DNA of 8,770 bases from Gemmatimonadota bacterium (GTDB lineage Bacteria > Gemmatimonadota > Gemmatimonadetes > Longimicrobiales > Gaopeijiaceae), in the NCBI GenBank assembly GCA_030618065.1, contig JAUXEE010000055.1, forward strand, positions 1-8,770, given 5' to 3'. Numbering within the stretch: the first letter of the stretch is position 1; every line of letters starts with the position of its first letter. The position numbers and the translations under genes were made by a program. Shown piece after piece: positions 1 through 8,000 of this stretch. Under the pieces are notes generated by a model. The model had not been told where the DNA came from, did no database searches, and saw only the letters and a list, made by a program, of their open reading frames with translations.

Positions 1-87
1 AGCCCTTTCGGCAAGAGTCCGCCCACGTTTCTTCCCATAGGGCCCCCGCCCGAGGGCGCGGTGCCTAGGCTTATCAGGCGGGCGTAA
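1..87 (+). CDS. Possible 3' end of an upstream reading frame (partial)
   Basis: The first frame stays open from base 1 and stops at TAA 85-87, giving a 28-residue tail that is rich in proline and ends in LIRRA. The other two forward frames stop at 38-40 and 66-68. The tail is too short to assign to a family. Its last codons run through the tRNA-Ile-like segment at 69-86. Tyrosine recombinase genes sometimes end at their own attachment site, which would fit, but nothing in these residues is diagnostic of a recombinase. It could equally be a chance open stretch in GC-rich DNA. Confidence 0.25.
   Translation, partial: SPFGKSPPTFLPIGPPPEGAVPRLIRRA
69..86. repeat. tRNA-Ile anticodon-arm-like segment (possible attachment-site remnant)
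   Basis: Positions 69-79 (gcttatcaggc) are identical to 8760-8770, the anticodon stem and loop of the tRNA-Ile gene at the right edge. Positions 69-86 also match 8524-8541 at 15 of 18 bases. No homology to the tRNA T-arm or acceptor is visible to the left of it, so it is not a pseudogene of useful length. Many integrases use the anticodon arm as their crossover core, so an old attachment site is a reasonable reading. The identical stretch is only 11 bases, so coincidence is possible. Confidence 0.4.
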
Positions 88-98
88 ACGGCATCAAA

Positions 99-180
99 TC
101 CCGGCAAGAAACCGTATAAATCACTGGTAGGACGTACGATCTGCCGTACTTGCCGGCAAAACATGCCGGAACATGCCGGG
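99..180. repeat. Cluster of TGCCGG repeats, three direct and one inverted
   Basis: The motif TGCCGG occurs at 151-156, 163-168 and 173-178. Two of these sit in tandem 10-base units (acatgccgg at 161-169 and 171-179). An inverted copy, ccggcaag at 101-108, is the reverse complement of cttgccgg at 149-156. The sequence ttgccggcaa at 150-159 is a perfect palindrome. Such clusters are typical of protein-binding DNA: regulator operators, or arm-type sites of a tyrosine recombinase. The region is upstream of the propeller gene at 378 and also next to the tRNA-like segment at 69-86, so either use is possible. Confidence 0.5.
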
Positions 181-183
181 ATT

Positions 184-207
184 TACCGGCCCAATAACCG
201 GCCCAAT
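184..207. repeat. Tandem 12-base direct repeat
   Basis: Two adjacent 12-base units, 184-195 and 196-207, differ only at their first base and share accggcccaat. They directly follow the TGCCGG cluster and carry the same CCGG core. They lie about 170 bases before the start codon at 378. The rest of 208-364 shows no gene, RNA or convincing promoter. The only promoter-like hexamer nearby is tataaa at 115-120, which has no recognisable -35 partner. Confidence 0.45.
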
Positions 208-364
208 CGACACAAGAACTGACGCAAGCCCCGATCAAGCGGACCCCCACCCTTCAGGGGGCGAGTCTGAGCTCGTGGCCTTCGAGGAAGATGCGGGTGA
301 TTCGGGCTTGCCCCGGATTGGAGCTACCCCCACCCTTTCCGTTCACGCGATTTCGTCTTCTACC

Positions 365-369
365 GGAGG
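365..369 (+). promoter_or_regulatory. Ribosome binding site that fixes the start at 378
   Basis: GGAGG at 365-369 lies 8 bases before ATG 378-380, near-ideal spacing. The in-frame ATG at 291 has a GAGGA only 2 bases before it and would add 29 residues ahead of the signal peptide. The 378 start is therefore preferred. Confidence 0.7.
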
Positions 370-377
370 CTTCGGTC

Positions 378-3300
378 ATGGCGGTTCCAAGAACTTTTCA
401 GGCTCTCGCCACCCTACTCCTCGCTCTGGCTTCGGCTTTCCACCCCTTTGTCTCAACTCTGGTGGCCCAGGAGGAGAGCCATTTCGTCGATCCGTCGTAT
501 TTTGACGGCATGCGGTACCGGATGGTGGGCCCATTCCGGGGGGGGCGTGTCACAGCCGTGACAGGAATCGCCGAGGAGCCCCATACCTTCTTCATGGGCG
601 GAACCGGCGGGGGTATCTGGAAGACCGAAGACGCCGGGCACCACTGGATTCCCATCGCCGATGACTACCTCACCAACGGAAACATCGGCGCCCTGGATGT
701 GGCCGACTCCGACCCAAACGTCATCTACGCCGGGACCGGGTCGGCCTGCATCAGGGGAAACGTTTCGGTAGGAACCGGGGTCTGGAACTCCACCGACGGC
801 GGGGACACATGGGAATTCATCGGACTTCCGGAGTCAGGGGCAATCGGGTCCATGGCAGTCCACCCACGGAATCCGGACCTCGTGTACGTCGCTGCCCTGG
901 GCCACCCCTTCGGGAAGAACCCTGAGCGGGGTGTCTACCGGTCCGCGGATGGGGGTGCGACGTGGGAAAACGTCCTCTTCCTCAACGACAGTACCGGCGC
1001 CGTCTCCCTGGCCATGGATCCCTCGAATCCCCGGGTGATCTACGCCGGCATGTGGAGGGCGGAGCGGAAACCCTGGACCCTAATTTCTGGCGGCCCGGAA
1101 GGGGGCCTCTACAAAACCACTAACGGAGGCGACAGCTGGAAGAAGCTGGGGGGCGGCCTTCCCGAGGGGATCGTGGGGAAGGTGACGGTGAGCGTCTCCC
1201 GGGCCAACCCAGACCGTGTTTTCGCCATGGTGGAAGCGGAGCCGGGAAACGGCCTCTATCGATCCGACGATGCCGGCCGAAGCTGGACCTTTCTCACCGG
1301 CGAGAGCCAACTCACCGGCCGGGCCTTCTACTACCACCACGTCTTTGCCGATCCGGGTGACGAGAACACCGTCTATATCATGAACACTCGGCTCTTCCGG
1401 TCTGTGGACGGAGGTCGGACCTTCGACCTCATCCCGGTTCACCACGGTGACCTCCACGACATGTGGATCAACCCAGACCACCCCGAGATCTTCGTCATCG
1501 GCGATGACGGAGGTGCGGAAGTGACCGTGACCCACGGCCGCACCTTATCAGGGGTATACAACCAACCCACTGCCGAGCTCTACGACGTAATGGTGGACAA
1601 CGGGTACCCCTACCGGATCTACGGATCCCAGCAGGACAACACGACCATCAGCGTTCTGGCCCACAGGAAGAACAACAACCTGAGGCCGCAGGAGCAATGG
1701 CAGTACGCTGCCGGGTGCGAGGTGGGCCCCATCGCCTTCGACCCGGACAACCCCGATGTCATCTGGAGTGGGTGTTACGGGGGCGTTATCAACCGGATGG
1801 TGGCCTCCACGGATGTCAGGAGGAACGTGAACCTCTACCCGGAGGCTCAGAACCGGGCCCCGAAAGACCTCCGGAACCGATTCCAGTGGGTGGCCCCCAT
1901 CGTCATGGATCCGTTGGACCCCTCCACGGTTTACCACGCCTCCCAATACGTGAATCGGACCCGGGACGGCGGAATGACCTGGGAAACCATCTCACCCGAC
2001 CTGACGACCAACACCCCCGAGCATCAGGAATTCCCTGGGATTCCCATCCACAGTGATCACACCGGTGTAGAGGTGTTCAACACCATCTTTTCACTGGCGC
2101 CCTCTCCCCATGAGGCCGGGACAATCTGGGTCGGGTCCGACGATGGACGGGTCCACATCACCCGGGATGACGGAGCAAGCTGGGCCGACATCACCCCTCC
2201 CGGCATGCCTCGATTCGCCACCGTGAACCGGATCGAGCTTTCGCCTCACACACCCAGCCGGGCTTATCTGGCGGTCCAGCGGTACCGAATGGACGACTGG
2301 AAGCCGTATATCTTCCGAACCCAGGACTACGGCGAGTCGTGGGAACTGCTGACGGACGGTTCGAACGGGATACCTGACGACCACTGGGTGAGGGTAGTAC
2401 GGGAAGACCAGGAGATTCCAGGACTCCTCTTTGCCGGCACGGAGTTCGGGCTGTTTGTATCCTTCGACGACGGCTCCCATTGGCAGCCCCTGCAGATGAA
2501 CCTCCCCGCCACGCCTGTGACCGATCTCAAGGTTCATCGGGGGGATGTGGTGCTCTCCACGCAGGGACGTTCCTTCTGGGTCCTGGACGACATCACCCCC
2601 CTTAGGGATCTGGCGGCGGACATTGCCGACGGCCTCAACCTGACAGCGGGCACCAGGACCGACGACGCCGGCTCATCGGTTCGGCTCTTCCCACCCCGGG
2701 ACGCCACAAGGGGAAGGGCCTCCCCGCCCATGTCGGAAGTCGACCTTTCCCTTCCCGACCCCCTCCCCGAGGGAGCCTTCCTGAGCTATGCCGTCACCGG
2801 CTCTGTGGAGAACCTGGAGCTGACCATTACCGACGCCCAGGGCAGGATCGCAGCCCAGTGGAGGGAAGATCCTTCCCTTTCTTCGGAACCCGGGTTCCAT
2901 CGCCTTGCATGGCCCCTCCGATACCAGGAAGCCGGAGGAATCAAAGCCCCTCCCGGACAATACCTGGTGCGGATCCGTTGGGACGGAGGATCGGAGGAAC
3001 ACCCCCTTGAGGTCCTCCCGAACCCCATCGATCCCGAGGTCACGGCGGACGATTACCGGGAGCAGTTCAGGGTCAGCATGGAGGTGCAGGAGACGGCTTC
3101 CGCCATACGGGATGCGGTGGCGCAGCTCGGGGATGTCCAGGCTCAGGCTCGGGACATCCTGGACCGGGCCCGGGAGGCCGAGCGGGAGCTGGGAAACCTG
3201 AAAACCCTGTCCGACGCCATGGAGGAACGTCTCTCGGCCCTGGAGGCCATCCTCACGTCCACGGATGACCCCACGGTCCCCACGGGCCAGGCCCGTCCCA

Positions 3301-3566
3301 GGGGCGGGGGCCTGGATCGGGACTACGGAACCCTCCTCTACCACCTGAACAGTGGAGGCGGCTACGGCGCCGGTGGAACCGAGGGGCGGCCCACGGCAGG
3401 GGCCATGGAGAGAAAACGGGATCTCGACGCTCTCTGGACCGACACCCGATCTCGCCTCGCAACCGCCCTGGACGAGGAGGTGGCCCGTTTCAACGCCGAG
3501 GTTTCACGACTGGGGCTGTCCGGCATCGTGATGGGCCGTGGGGACAACCTCCCCACATCTTTCTAG
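378..3566 (+). CDS. Exported sortilin/VPS10-like Asp-box (BNR) beta-propeller protein, copy 1
   Basis: This encodes 1,062 residues. An export signal is visible: R5, a hydrophobic run from about residue 9 to 29, and likely cleavage after LVA at residue 30. Asp-box motifs (S/T-x-D-x-G-x-x-W/F) recur at about residues 82, 137, 188, 246, 295, 341, 527, 594, 647 and 694, the pattern of sialidase-like and sortilin-type propeller blades. One further blade near residue 382 has lost its tryptophan (HGRTL). The propeller region closes with GRSFWVLDD near residue 733. It is followed by an Ig-like beta segment (about 805-880, PGQYLVRI), a charged, probably coiled-coil helical region (about 893-955), a glycine-rich stretch and a final helix. 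Proteins of this layout are common in Gemmatimonadota and Bacteroidota and are often labelled glycosyl hydrolase. I see no sialidase catalytic set and make no enzymatic claim; binding of peptides or other ligands is more likely. The protein at 8234-5055 is its paralogue. Its end converges on the peptidase gene 16 bases away. Confidence 0.9.
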   Translation: MAVPRTFQALATLLLALASAFHPFVSTLVAQEESHFVDPSYFDGMRYRMVGPFRGGRVTAVTGIAEEPHTFFMGGTGGGIWKTEDAGHHWIPIADDYLTNGNIGALDVADSDPNVIYAGTGSACIRGNVSVGTGVWNSTDGGDTWEFIGLPESGAIGSMAVHPRNPDLVYVAALGHPFGKNPERGVYRSADGGATWENVLFLNDSTGAVSLAMDPSNPRVIYAGMWRAERKPWTLISGGPEGGLYKTTNGGDSWKKLGGGLPEGIVGKVTVSVSRANPDRVFAMVEAEPGNGLYRSDDAGRSWTFLTGESQLTGRAFYYHHVFADPGDENTVYIMNTRLFRSVDGGRTFDLIPVHHGDLHDMWINPDHPEIFVIGDDGGAEVTVTHGRTLSGVYNQPTAELYDVMVDNGYPYRIYGSQQDNTTISVLAHRKNNNLRPQEQWQYAAGCEVGPIAFDPDNPDVIWSGCYGGVINRMVASTDVRRNVNLYPEAQNRAPKDLRNRFQWVAPIVMDPLDPSTVYHASQYVNRTRDGGMTWETISPDLTTNTPEHQEFPGIPIHSDHTGVEVFNTIFSLAPSPHEAGTIWVGSDDGRVHITRDDGASWADITPPGMPRFATVNRIELSPHTPSRAYLAVQRYRMDDWKPYIFRTQDYGESWELLTDGSNGIPDDHWVRVVREDQEIPGLLFAGTEFGLFVSFDDGSHWQPLQMNLPATPVTDLKVHRGDVVLSTQGRSFWVLDDITPLRDLAADIADGLNLTAGTRTDDAGSSVRLFPPRDATRGRASPPMSEVDLSLPDPLPEGAFLSYAVTGSVENLELTITDAQGRIAAQWREDPSLSSEPGFHRLAWPLRYQEAGGIKAPPGQYLVRIRWDGGSEEHPLEVLPNPIDPEVTADDYREQFRVSMEVQETASAIRDAVAQLGDVQAQARDILDRAREAERELGNLKTLSDAMEERLSALEAILTSTDDPTVPTGQARPRGGGLDRDYGTLLYHLNSGGGYGAGGTEGRPTAGAMERKRDLDALWTDTRSRLATALDEEVARFNAEVSRLGLSGIVMGRGDNLPTSF

Positions 3567-3582
3567 GGTTGAAGCGGTCTTC

Positions 3583-5058
3583 CTAGCTCCCGCCCCTCCC
3601 CAGCAGAGCCTTCGGGTTCAACAGGGGAGGGGCCCCCATGAGAGCCTCCACCTCGTCGATCTCGATGGGGATGAACCGGGTTAGCCATTCGTGGCCGTCT
3701 TCGGTCACCAGGATGTCATCCTCGAAGGCTACCCGTGTCCCGTCGACGATGGCTCCCTGCTCGATGGCCAGGACCATCCCGGGCTCCAAGGGCGCCAGGT
3801 AGTCTCCGTGTTCGTGAACCTCCATCCCGATGAAGTGCCCGATCCCATAGGTGTAGCTTTCGTCCCATCCCCCGGCCTCCCGGAGCATGGACACCGCCAG
3901 ATCGTGAAGCTCCTGCCAGGTGACACCCGGCCGAACCCGGTCGATGACGGCTTTCTGGACGTTCAAAACGACGTCGTAGATTCGGCGTTGTTCCGATGTG
4001 AATCGCCCATCTGCGGGCACGGTCCGCTGGACGTCGGCGGAGTAATGGTTGAACTCAGCCCCCGTGTCGAAATGCACCAGCATTCCCGGGCGGATCCGAG
4101 CATCCCCCTTCCTTGCCGCCTCTTCCTCCCTGGTACTCTCCCACCGGAGGGGTGCATCGAGATTGCTGGCCAAAGCGACGCCGGTGTGAAAACCCAGCCC
4201 TGCACCGTGAAGCCGGTAAATGTAGTCCACCGTCTGCATCACCTCGAGGGTGGTGAGGTCCGGCCTGGACACCTTCATACCCTCCATCAGACCTTTCCCG
4301 GTGATCTCGATGGCCCTCCGGAGGTTCTTCATGGCGAAGTCGTCCAGGACCATGCGCATGGGATCCAGCAGGTCCCCCGCATCCCTGAATTCCAGCTCCG
4401 ACGTTGCTTCCCTCAGGCGCTCGATGAATGCCAAGCGAGGGTTGGCGGGTTCGTTGAGATTCGTGAACCGTGGATAGTTCACATAGAGGAGCTTCTCGTC
4501 CGGTCCCCAACCCTTCGCCATGTCCGAAGCCACAGCTTTGAACCGAAGCTGGGTGATTCTCAGGTTTCGGTAGTCGGTGAGGGCGCTGCTCAGATGCTCC
4601 AGGAAACGGTCCCGGGGAAAGACGTGCTCGATGCCGGAGAGGCGACGGGTTTCGTCGGCGTCGTCGTCGGTATAGAGGATCTCCTTGTAGGTATCCCCGT
4701 TCGGATTAAGGACGAGAAAGGAACCCCTGGGGTCCGACTCGTAGATCCCGGTAAGGAACACGAAGTCGTGGTTCTCGGTGTCGGGCACGAAGAACTCATA
4801 GAGGTTCGGCTGGGACCGATCGGCGCTCGTGATGATGGCCAAACCCCCTTCCATCCGACCCATGAACTCGGCCCTTCGGGCCACGGATGCATCACTGTGT
4901 CCTTCCCTGAACTCAAGGGATCCTAGGGATGTCTGGGCCTGGATCTCGGGCGGGCTCACCAAGGAAAGGGCGAGCAGCGCGAGAAGAGGAAGGTGTGGGA
5001 TGGTCCGGCTTCTCGTGGTCGAACCGCCAGGGCAGTGGGTCTGAATGGCTGTGTTCAT
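3583..5058 (-). CDS. Secreted M24-family Xaa-Pro aminopeptidase-like metallopeptidase
   Basis: This encodes 491 residues. The N-terminus has a basic segment (R16, R18), a hydrophobic core (about 24-34) and a likely cleavage near QAQ at residues 40-42, so the protein should leave the cytoplasm, unlike E. coli aminopeptidase P. Residues of about 50-200 resemble the aminopeptidase P N-terminal domain, and about 235-465 form the pita-bread M24 catalytic domain. Metal ligands are all present: D331 and D342 (HFDTGAEF...SADVQRT), H408 (GIGH), E433 (AIEQG) and E446 (FEDD). H415 matches E. coli H361. Two expected histidines appear replaced: the LHY position reads LRW (R305), and the position of E. coli H350 is Y404. 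Family members remove an N-terminal residue that precedes proline. With these changes the specificity or even the activity is uncertain. The start codon overlaps the stop of the upstream propeller gene as ATGA (5058-5055). No Shine-Dalgarno sequence precedes it, so translation is probably coupled. Confidence 0.9.
   Translation of the reverse strand: MNTAIQTHCPGGSTTRSRTIPHLPLLALLALSLVSPPEIQAQTSLGSLEFREGHSDASVARRAEFMGRMEGGLAIITSADRSQPNLYEFFVPDTENHDFVFLTGIYESDPRGSFLVLNPNGDTYKEILYTDDDADETRRLSGIEHVFPRDRFLEHLSSALTDYRNLRITQLRFKAVASDMAKGWGPDEKLLYVNYPRFTNLNEPANPRLAFIERLREATSELEFRDAGDLLDPMRMVLDDFAMKNLRRAIEITGKGLMEGMKVSRPDLTTLEVMQTVDYIYRLHGAGLGFHTGVALASNLDAPLRWESTREEEAARKGDARIRPGMLVHFDTGAEFNHYSADVQRTVPADGRFTSEQRRIYDVVLNVQKAVIDRVRPGVTWQELHDLAVSMLREAGGWDESYTYGIGHFIGMEVHEHGDYLAPLEPGMVLAIEQGAIVDGTRVAFEDDILVTEDGHEWLTRFIPIEIDEVEALMGAPPLLNPKALLGRGGS
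3592..3633. terminator. Nested hairpin at the convergent gene ends (possible bidirectional terminator)
   Basis: Positions 3592-3601 (gcccctcccc) and 3624-3633 (ggggaggggc) form a perfect 10-base-pair GC-rich stem. Inside it, 3606-3610 pairs with 3615-3619 (one G-U) around the tetraloop ttcg at 3611-3614, giving a C(UUCG)G loop in rightward RNA. It begins 25 bases past the stop codon of the rightward propeller gene and lies inside the last codons of the leftward peptidase gene. There is no T-run on either strand, so it is not a classical intrinsic terminator. It may end or protect the rightward transcript. Confidence 0.4.
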
Positions 5059-8000
5059 GAGGCGTAGGGGCGTATGAGGTTGTCAGGAAGGGTGGGAGCT
5101 TCCCCGGCGGGCCAGGGAATTCCGGCTTCTGTGAAGGCCTGTCGGAGCCTCTGCAGCTCCTGTTCGATCAGGGCCCGGAGGTCGCTGATCAGCCTGACCA
5201 TGTCTCCATGTGCCTGCCGGGTCAAGCGTCGCTGATCCTCCGTCGGCGATCCAGTCCAGGCCTCGGTGGTGCTGTAGAGGCGCCCCACGAGGGTGCCAAT
5301 GGGGAGCACGGTTTCTTGTTGGGCAATCCCGCCGCCGCCCGGTCCCGACAGGACGACCCGGAGTCGCTGGGCCTCCGCCCTCACGGCTCGAGCATTCTTG
5401 GCCACTTCCGGGGGGACGTCAGAGTGCTCGGAAAGGGCCTCGAGAACGACCTCGGCTTGGGCCGCCACGGTGTCCACGACGGATCCCACAACGGCCGCAG
5501 CTCCCACGAGATCAGCTTGAAGGGCCAGGGTTCGATCCAAGGCCTCCCGGGGTTTTTCGTCGACGGAGAGGACCGGGTCCATTCGCACGGATAGAGGCCG
5601 CGTGTATTCCCGGTTACCGACCCATAGGCGTATCTGGTAGGAGCCTGGCAGAACGAACCTACCCCTCACACGAGTGGAGGGTCGGCCGTTGGGCCCGGGG
5701 GGCGCCTCGTGGCGGAGGTCCCAGATGAGCCGGTGGCCTCCCCGTTCGGCCGATCCCTCTGCGACCGTTCGAACCACCTGACCCGTGTCATCCAACACGT
5801 CCATCCGGACCGCACTGCCAACAGCCACTTCGCCGATCCAGTAATCCAAGATGGCACCTCGCGGCGGGTTCTGGGCGGTCCAGTACGTGTCGCCCACAGA
5901 TCCCCGTCCCCGGTTCGCATCCCGGATCTGTGTGGCCCTCCGGGGCGTAGCCAAAAAGGCGTCTCTCCTCAAGACCTCAGGGGTGAGGCCCTCCAGGAGG
6001 CCTATGTCGTCCAAGACCCAGAAGCCCCGCCCATGGGTTCCGAGAACGAGGTCGTTCTCCCTTGGGTGTACCACGATCCCGTGGACGGCGGCGGTGGGGA
6101 GCCCCTCACCGAAGCGTATCCATCGTTCGCCGCCGCGGTTCGAGGCGAAGACTCCGAATTCGGTGCCAACGAAGATCAGATCCCCGTTCTGCGGATGGAC
6201 CGCAACGCTTCGGGTGGGTCCGAAACCAGGGAGATCTCCGGTGACGTCCCTCCAGGTCTTTCCGTAGTCGTCGCTTCGAACTACGAAGGGCCGGAAAACG
6301 TTGTCCTTGTGTCCGTCGAACACTGCGAAGAGCGTCCCTTCCATCGTGGAAGACCAGGCCACCATTCCCGCCTTCATCATCTCCGGCACCTCGGGGAAAC
6401 GGTCGGTCTCGTGCCAACTAGCGCCGTCGTCCGTGGTCACCTGGACGAGACCGTCATCGGTTCCCACCGCAACCAGCCCTGTCCGAACAGGAGAGACCGA
6501 GAGGGTCGATACGTTCCCGTAGAGGGCGGTACTGGCATGGAGGTCCACGGCGTCAGGGGGTTGGATGCGCCCCTGGAGAGGAAGGGAATCTCGGCTGATC
6601 TGACGCGTCAGATCGGGGCTGATGACGTCCCAGGAATCTCCACGGTCCCGACTCCGGAAGACCACATTCGCGGCGAAGTAGAGGGTGCCTGGATCGTGGG
6701 GTGAAATGGCGACGGGGGCGCTCCAGTTCCAGCGGTATGATGGCGCACCTTCATCTTGGGGTTGCCAAGGTTGGATTCGGCGGCGCTCGCCGGTTTTTCG
6801 GTCCATGCGGTAGAGCACACCGTACTGTGACTCGGCATAGATGATGTCGGGATCGGTGGGGTCTACCTGAGAATAGAACCCGTCACCTCCAGCTGTGTAG
6901 GTCCAATCTTCAAGGGAAATGCCACCGCTGAATCGGGTCCCTGTGGGTCCTCCCCAGGACCCATTGTCCTGGGTTCCGCCGTAGACGTGATAGAAGGGGT
7001 CCTGCATGTCCACGGAGACGGTATAGAGTTGCATCACGGGGAGATTCGACTGCCAGAGCCAAGACTCGCCCCGGTTCCTGGAGATGTAGACACCTCCGTC
7101 GTTCCCCACCATGAGGTGTCCAGGCTCCTCCGGATTGACCCAGAGCGTATGGTGATCCACGTGGACCCCGGTCCGGACCAGATCCCTGAACGTGCTTCCT
7201 CCATCGTCCGATATGTAGAGGGGGGTCATGGGCACATAGATCCGGTCGGAATCCGCCGGATCGCAAATCAACTCTCCGTAATACCAGTGACTCTGGATGG
7301 AGCTGTTGCGTCGTTCCCAGGTGGAGCCCCCATCCGTAGACCGGAAGATCCCCCCGTCCGGACCGACGGCGCTCGAATAGAGGGTTTCCGGTGAGCCGGG
7401 GCAGTAGGTAATGCCGATGCGTCCCAGGTCCCCCGTGGCGAATCCTCCCTCGACCCTGCTCCAGCTCTCTCCGCCATCATCACTTCGGAAGAGGCCGCTC
7501 TCCGGACCCCCGCCGAGCATGCTCCATTGGCGGCGCTCCCGCTGGAAGGTGGCGGCGAAGAGGACGTCAGGGTCCTGGGGATTCATGACCACCTCCACCA
7601 CCCCTGTGTACTCACTCGGTCCCAGGACCTTCGTCCAATGGGAGCCACCGTCGGTCGTCTTATAAAGGCCTCGCTCGGGATTCGGACCCCAGAGCGAGCC
7701 CATGGCAGCTACGAAGACCACATCCGGGTTGTCGGGGTGGACCAAGATCCGGCCGATGTGCCGGCTCTCTTTCAGCCCCATATGCTGCCACGACTCTCCT
7801 CCATCGATGGAGCGATACACTCCATCCCCGAAGGAAGAGGAACGGACGCTATTCTGTTCGCCGGTGCCCACCCACACCACGTCGGGATTCGAGGGATCGA
7901 GGGTGATGGCCCCCAGGGAAGCCGAACCCTCTTCCTGAAAGACGGGACGCCAGGTAGTGCCCCCGTTCTCCGTCTTCCATGCGCCTCCGGAGGCTGTGGC

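Noticed and set aside
64..70. CCTAGGC shared between 64-70 and 8700-8706 as part of a terminal repeat
   Set aside because: Seven bases only and a near-palindrome; its position relative to the tRNA-like cores differs at the two ends.
115..120. TATAAA as a -10 promoter element for the first propeller gene
   Set aside because: No matching -35 hexamer at suitable distance, and it is about 260 bases before the start codon.
291..380. Upstream in-frame ATG at 291 as start of the first propeller gene
   Set aside because: It would put 29 extra, non-hydrophobic residues before a standard signal peptide; ATG 378 has GGAGG at good spacing.
173..505. Rightward open frame of 110 codons overlapping the start of the first propeller gene
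   Set aside because: No ribosome binding site before its ATG, low-complexity Gly/Pro/Ser composition, and it runs out of frame over a signal peptide region that has a good start of its own.
378..3566. Sialidase or glycosyl hydrolase function suggested by the many Asp-boxes
   Set aside because: Asp-boxes are structural and occur in non-enzymatic propellers; I cannot see the arginine triad and acid/nucleophile residues of sialidases.
3691..4926. 411-codon open frame on the strand opposite the peptidase gene
   Set aside because: It lies wholly antisense to a gene with clear M24 motifs; long antisense frames are expected in GC-rich coding DNA, and it shows no family motif.
5709..6704. 331-codon open frame opposite the second propeller gene
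   Set aside because: Same reason: antisense to a well-supported gene, with no recognisable domain or start signal.
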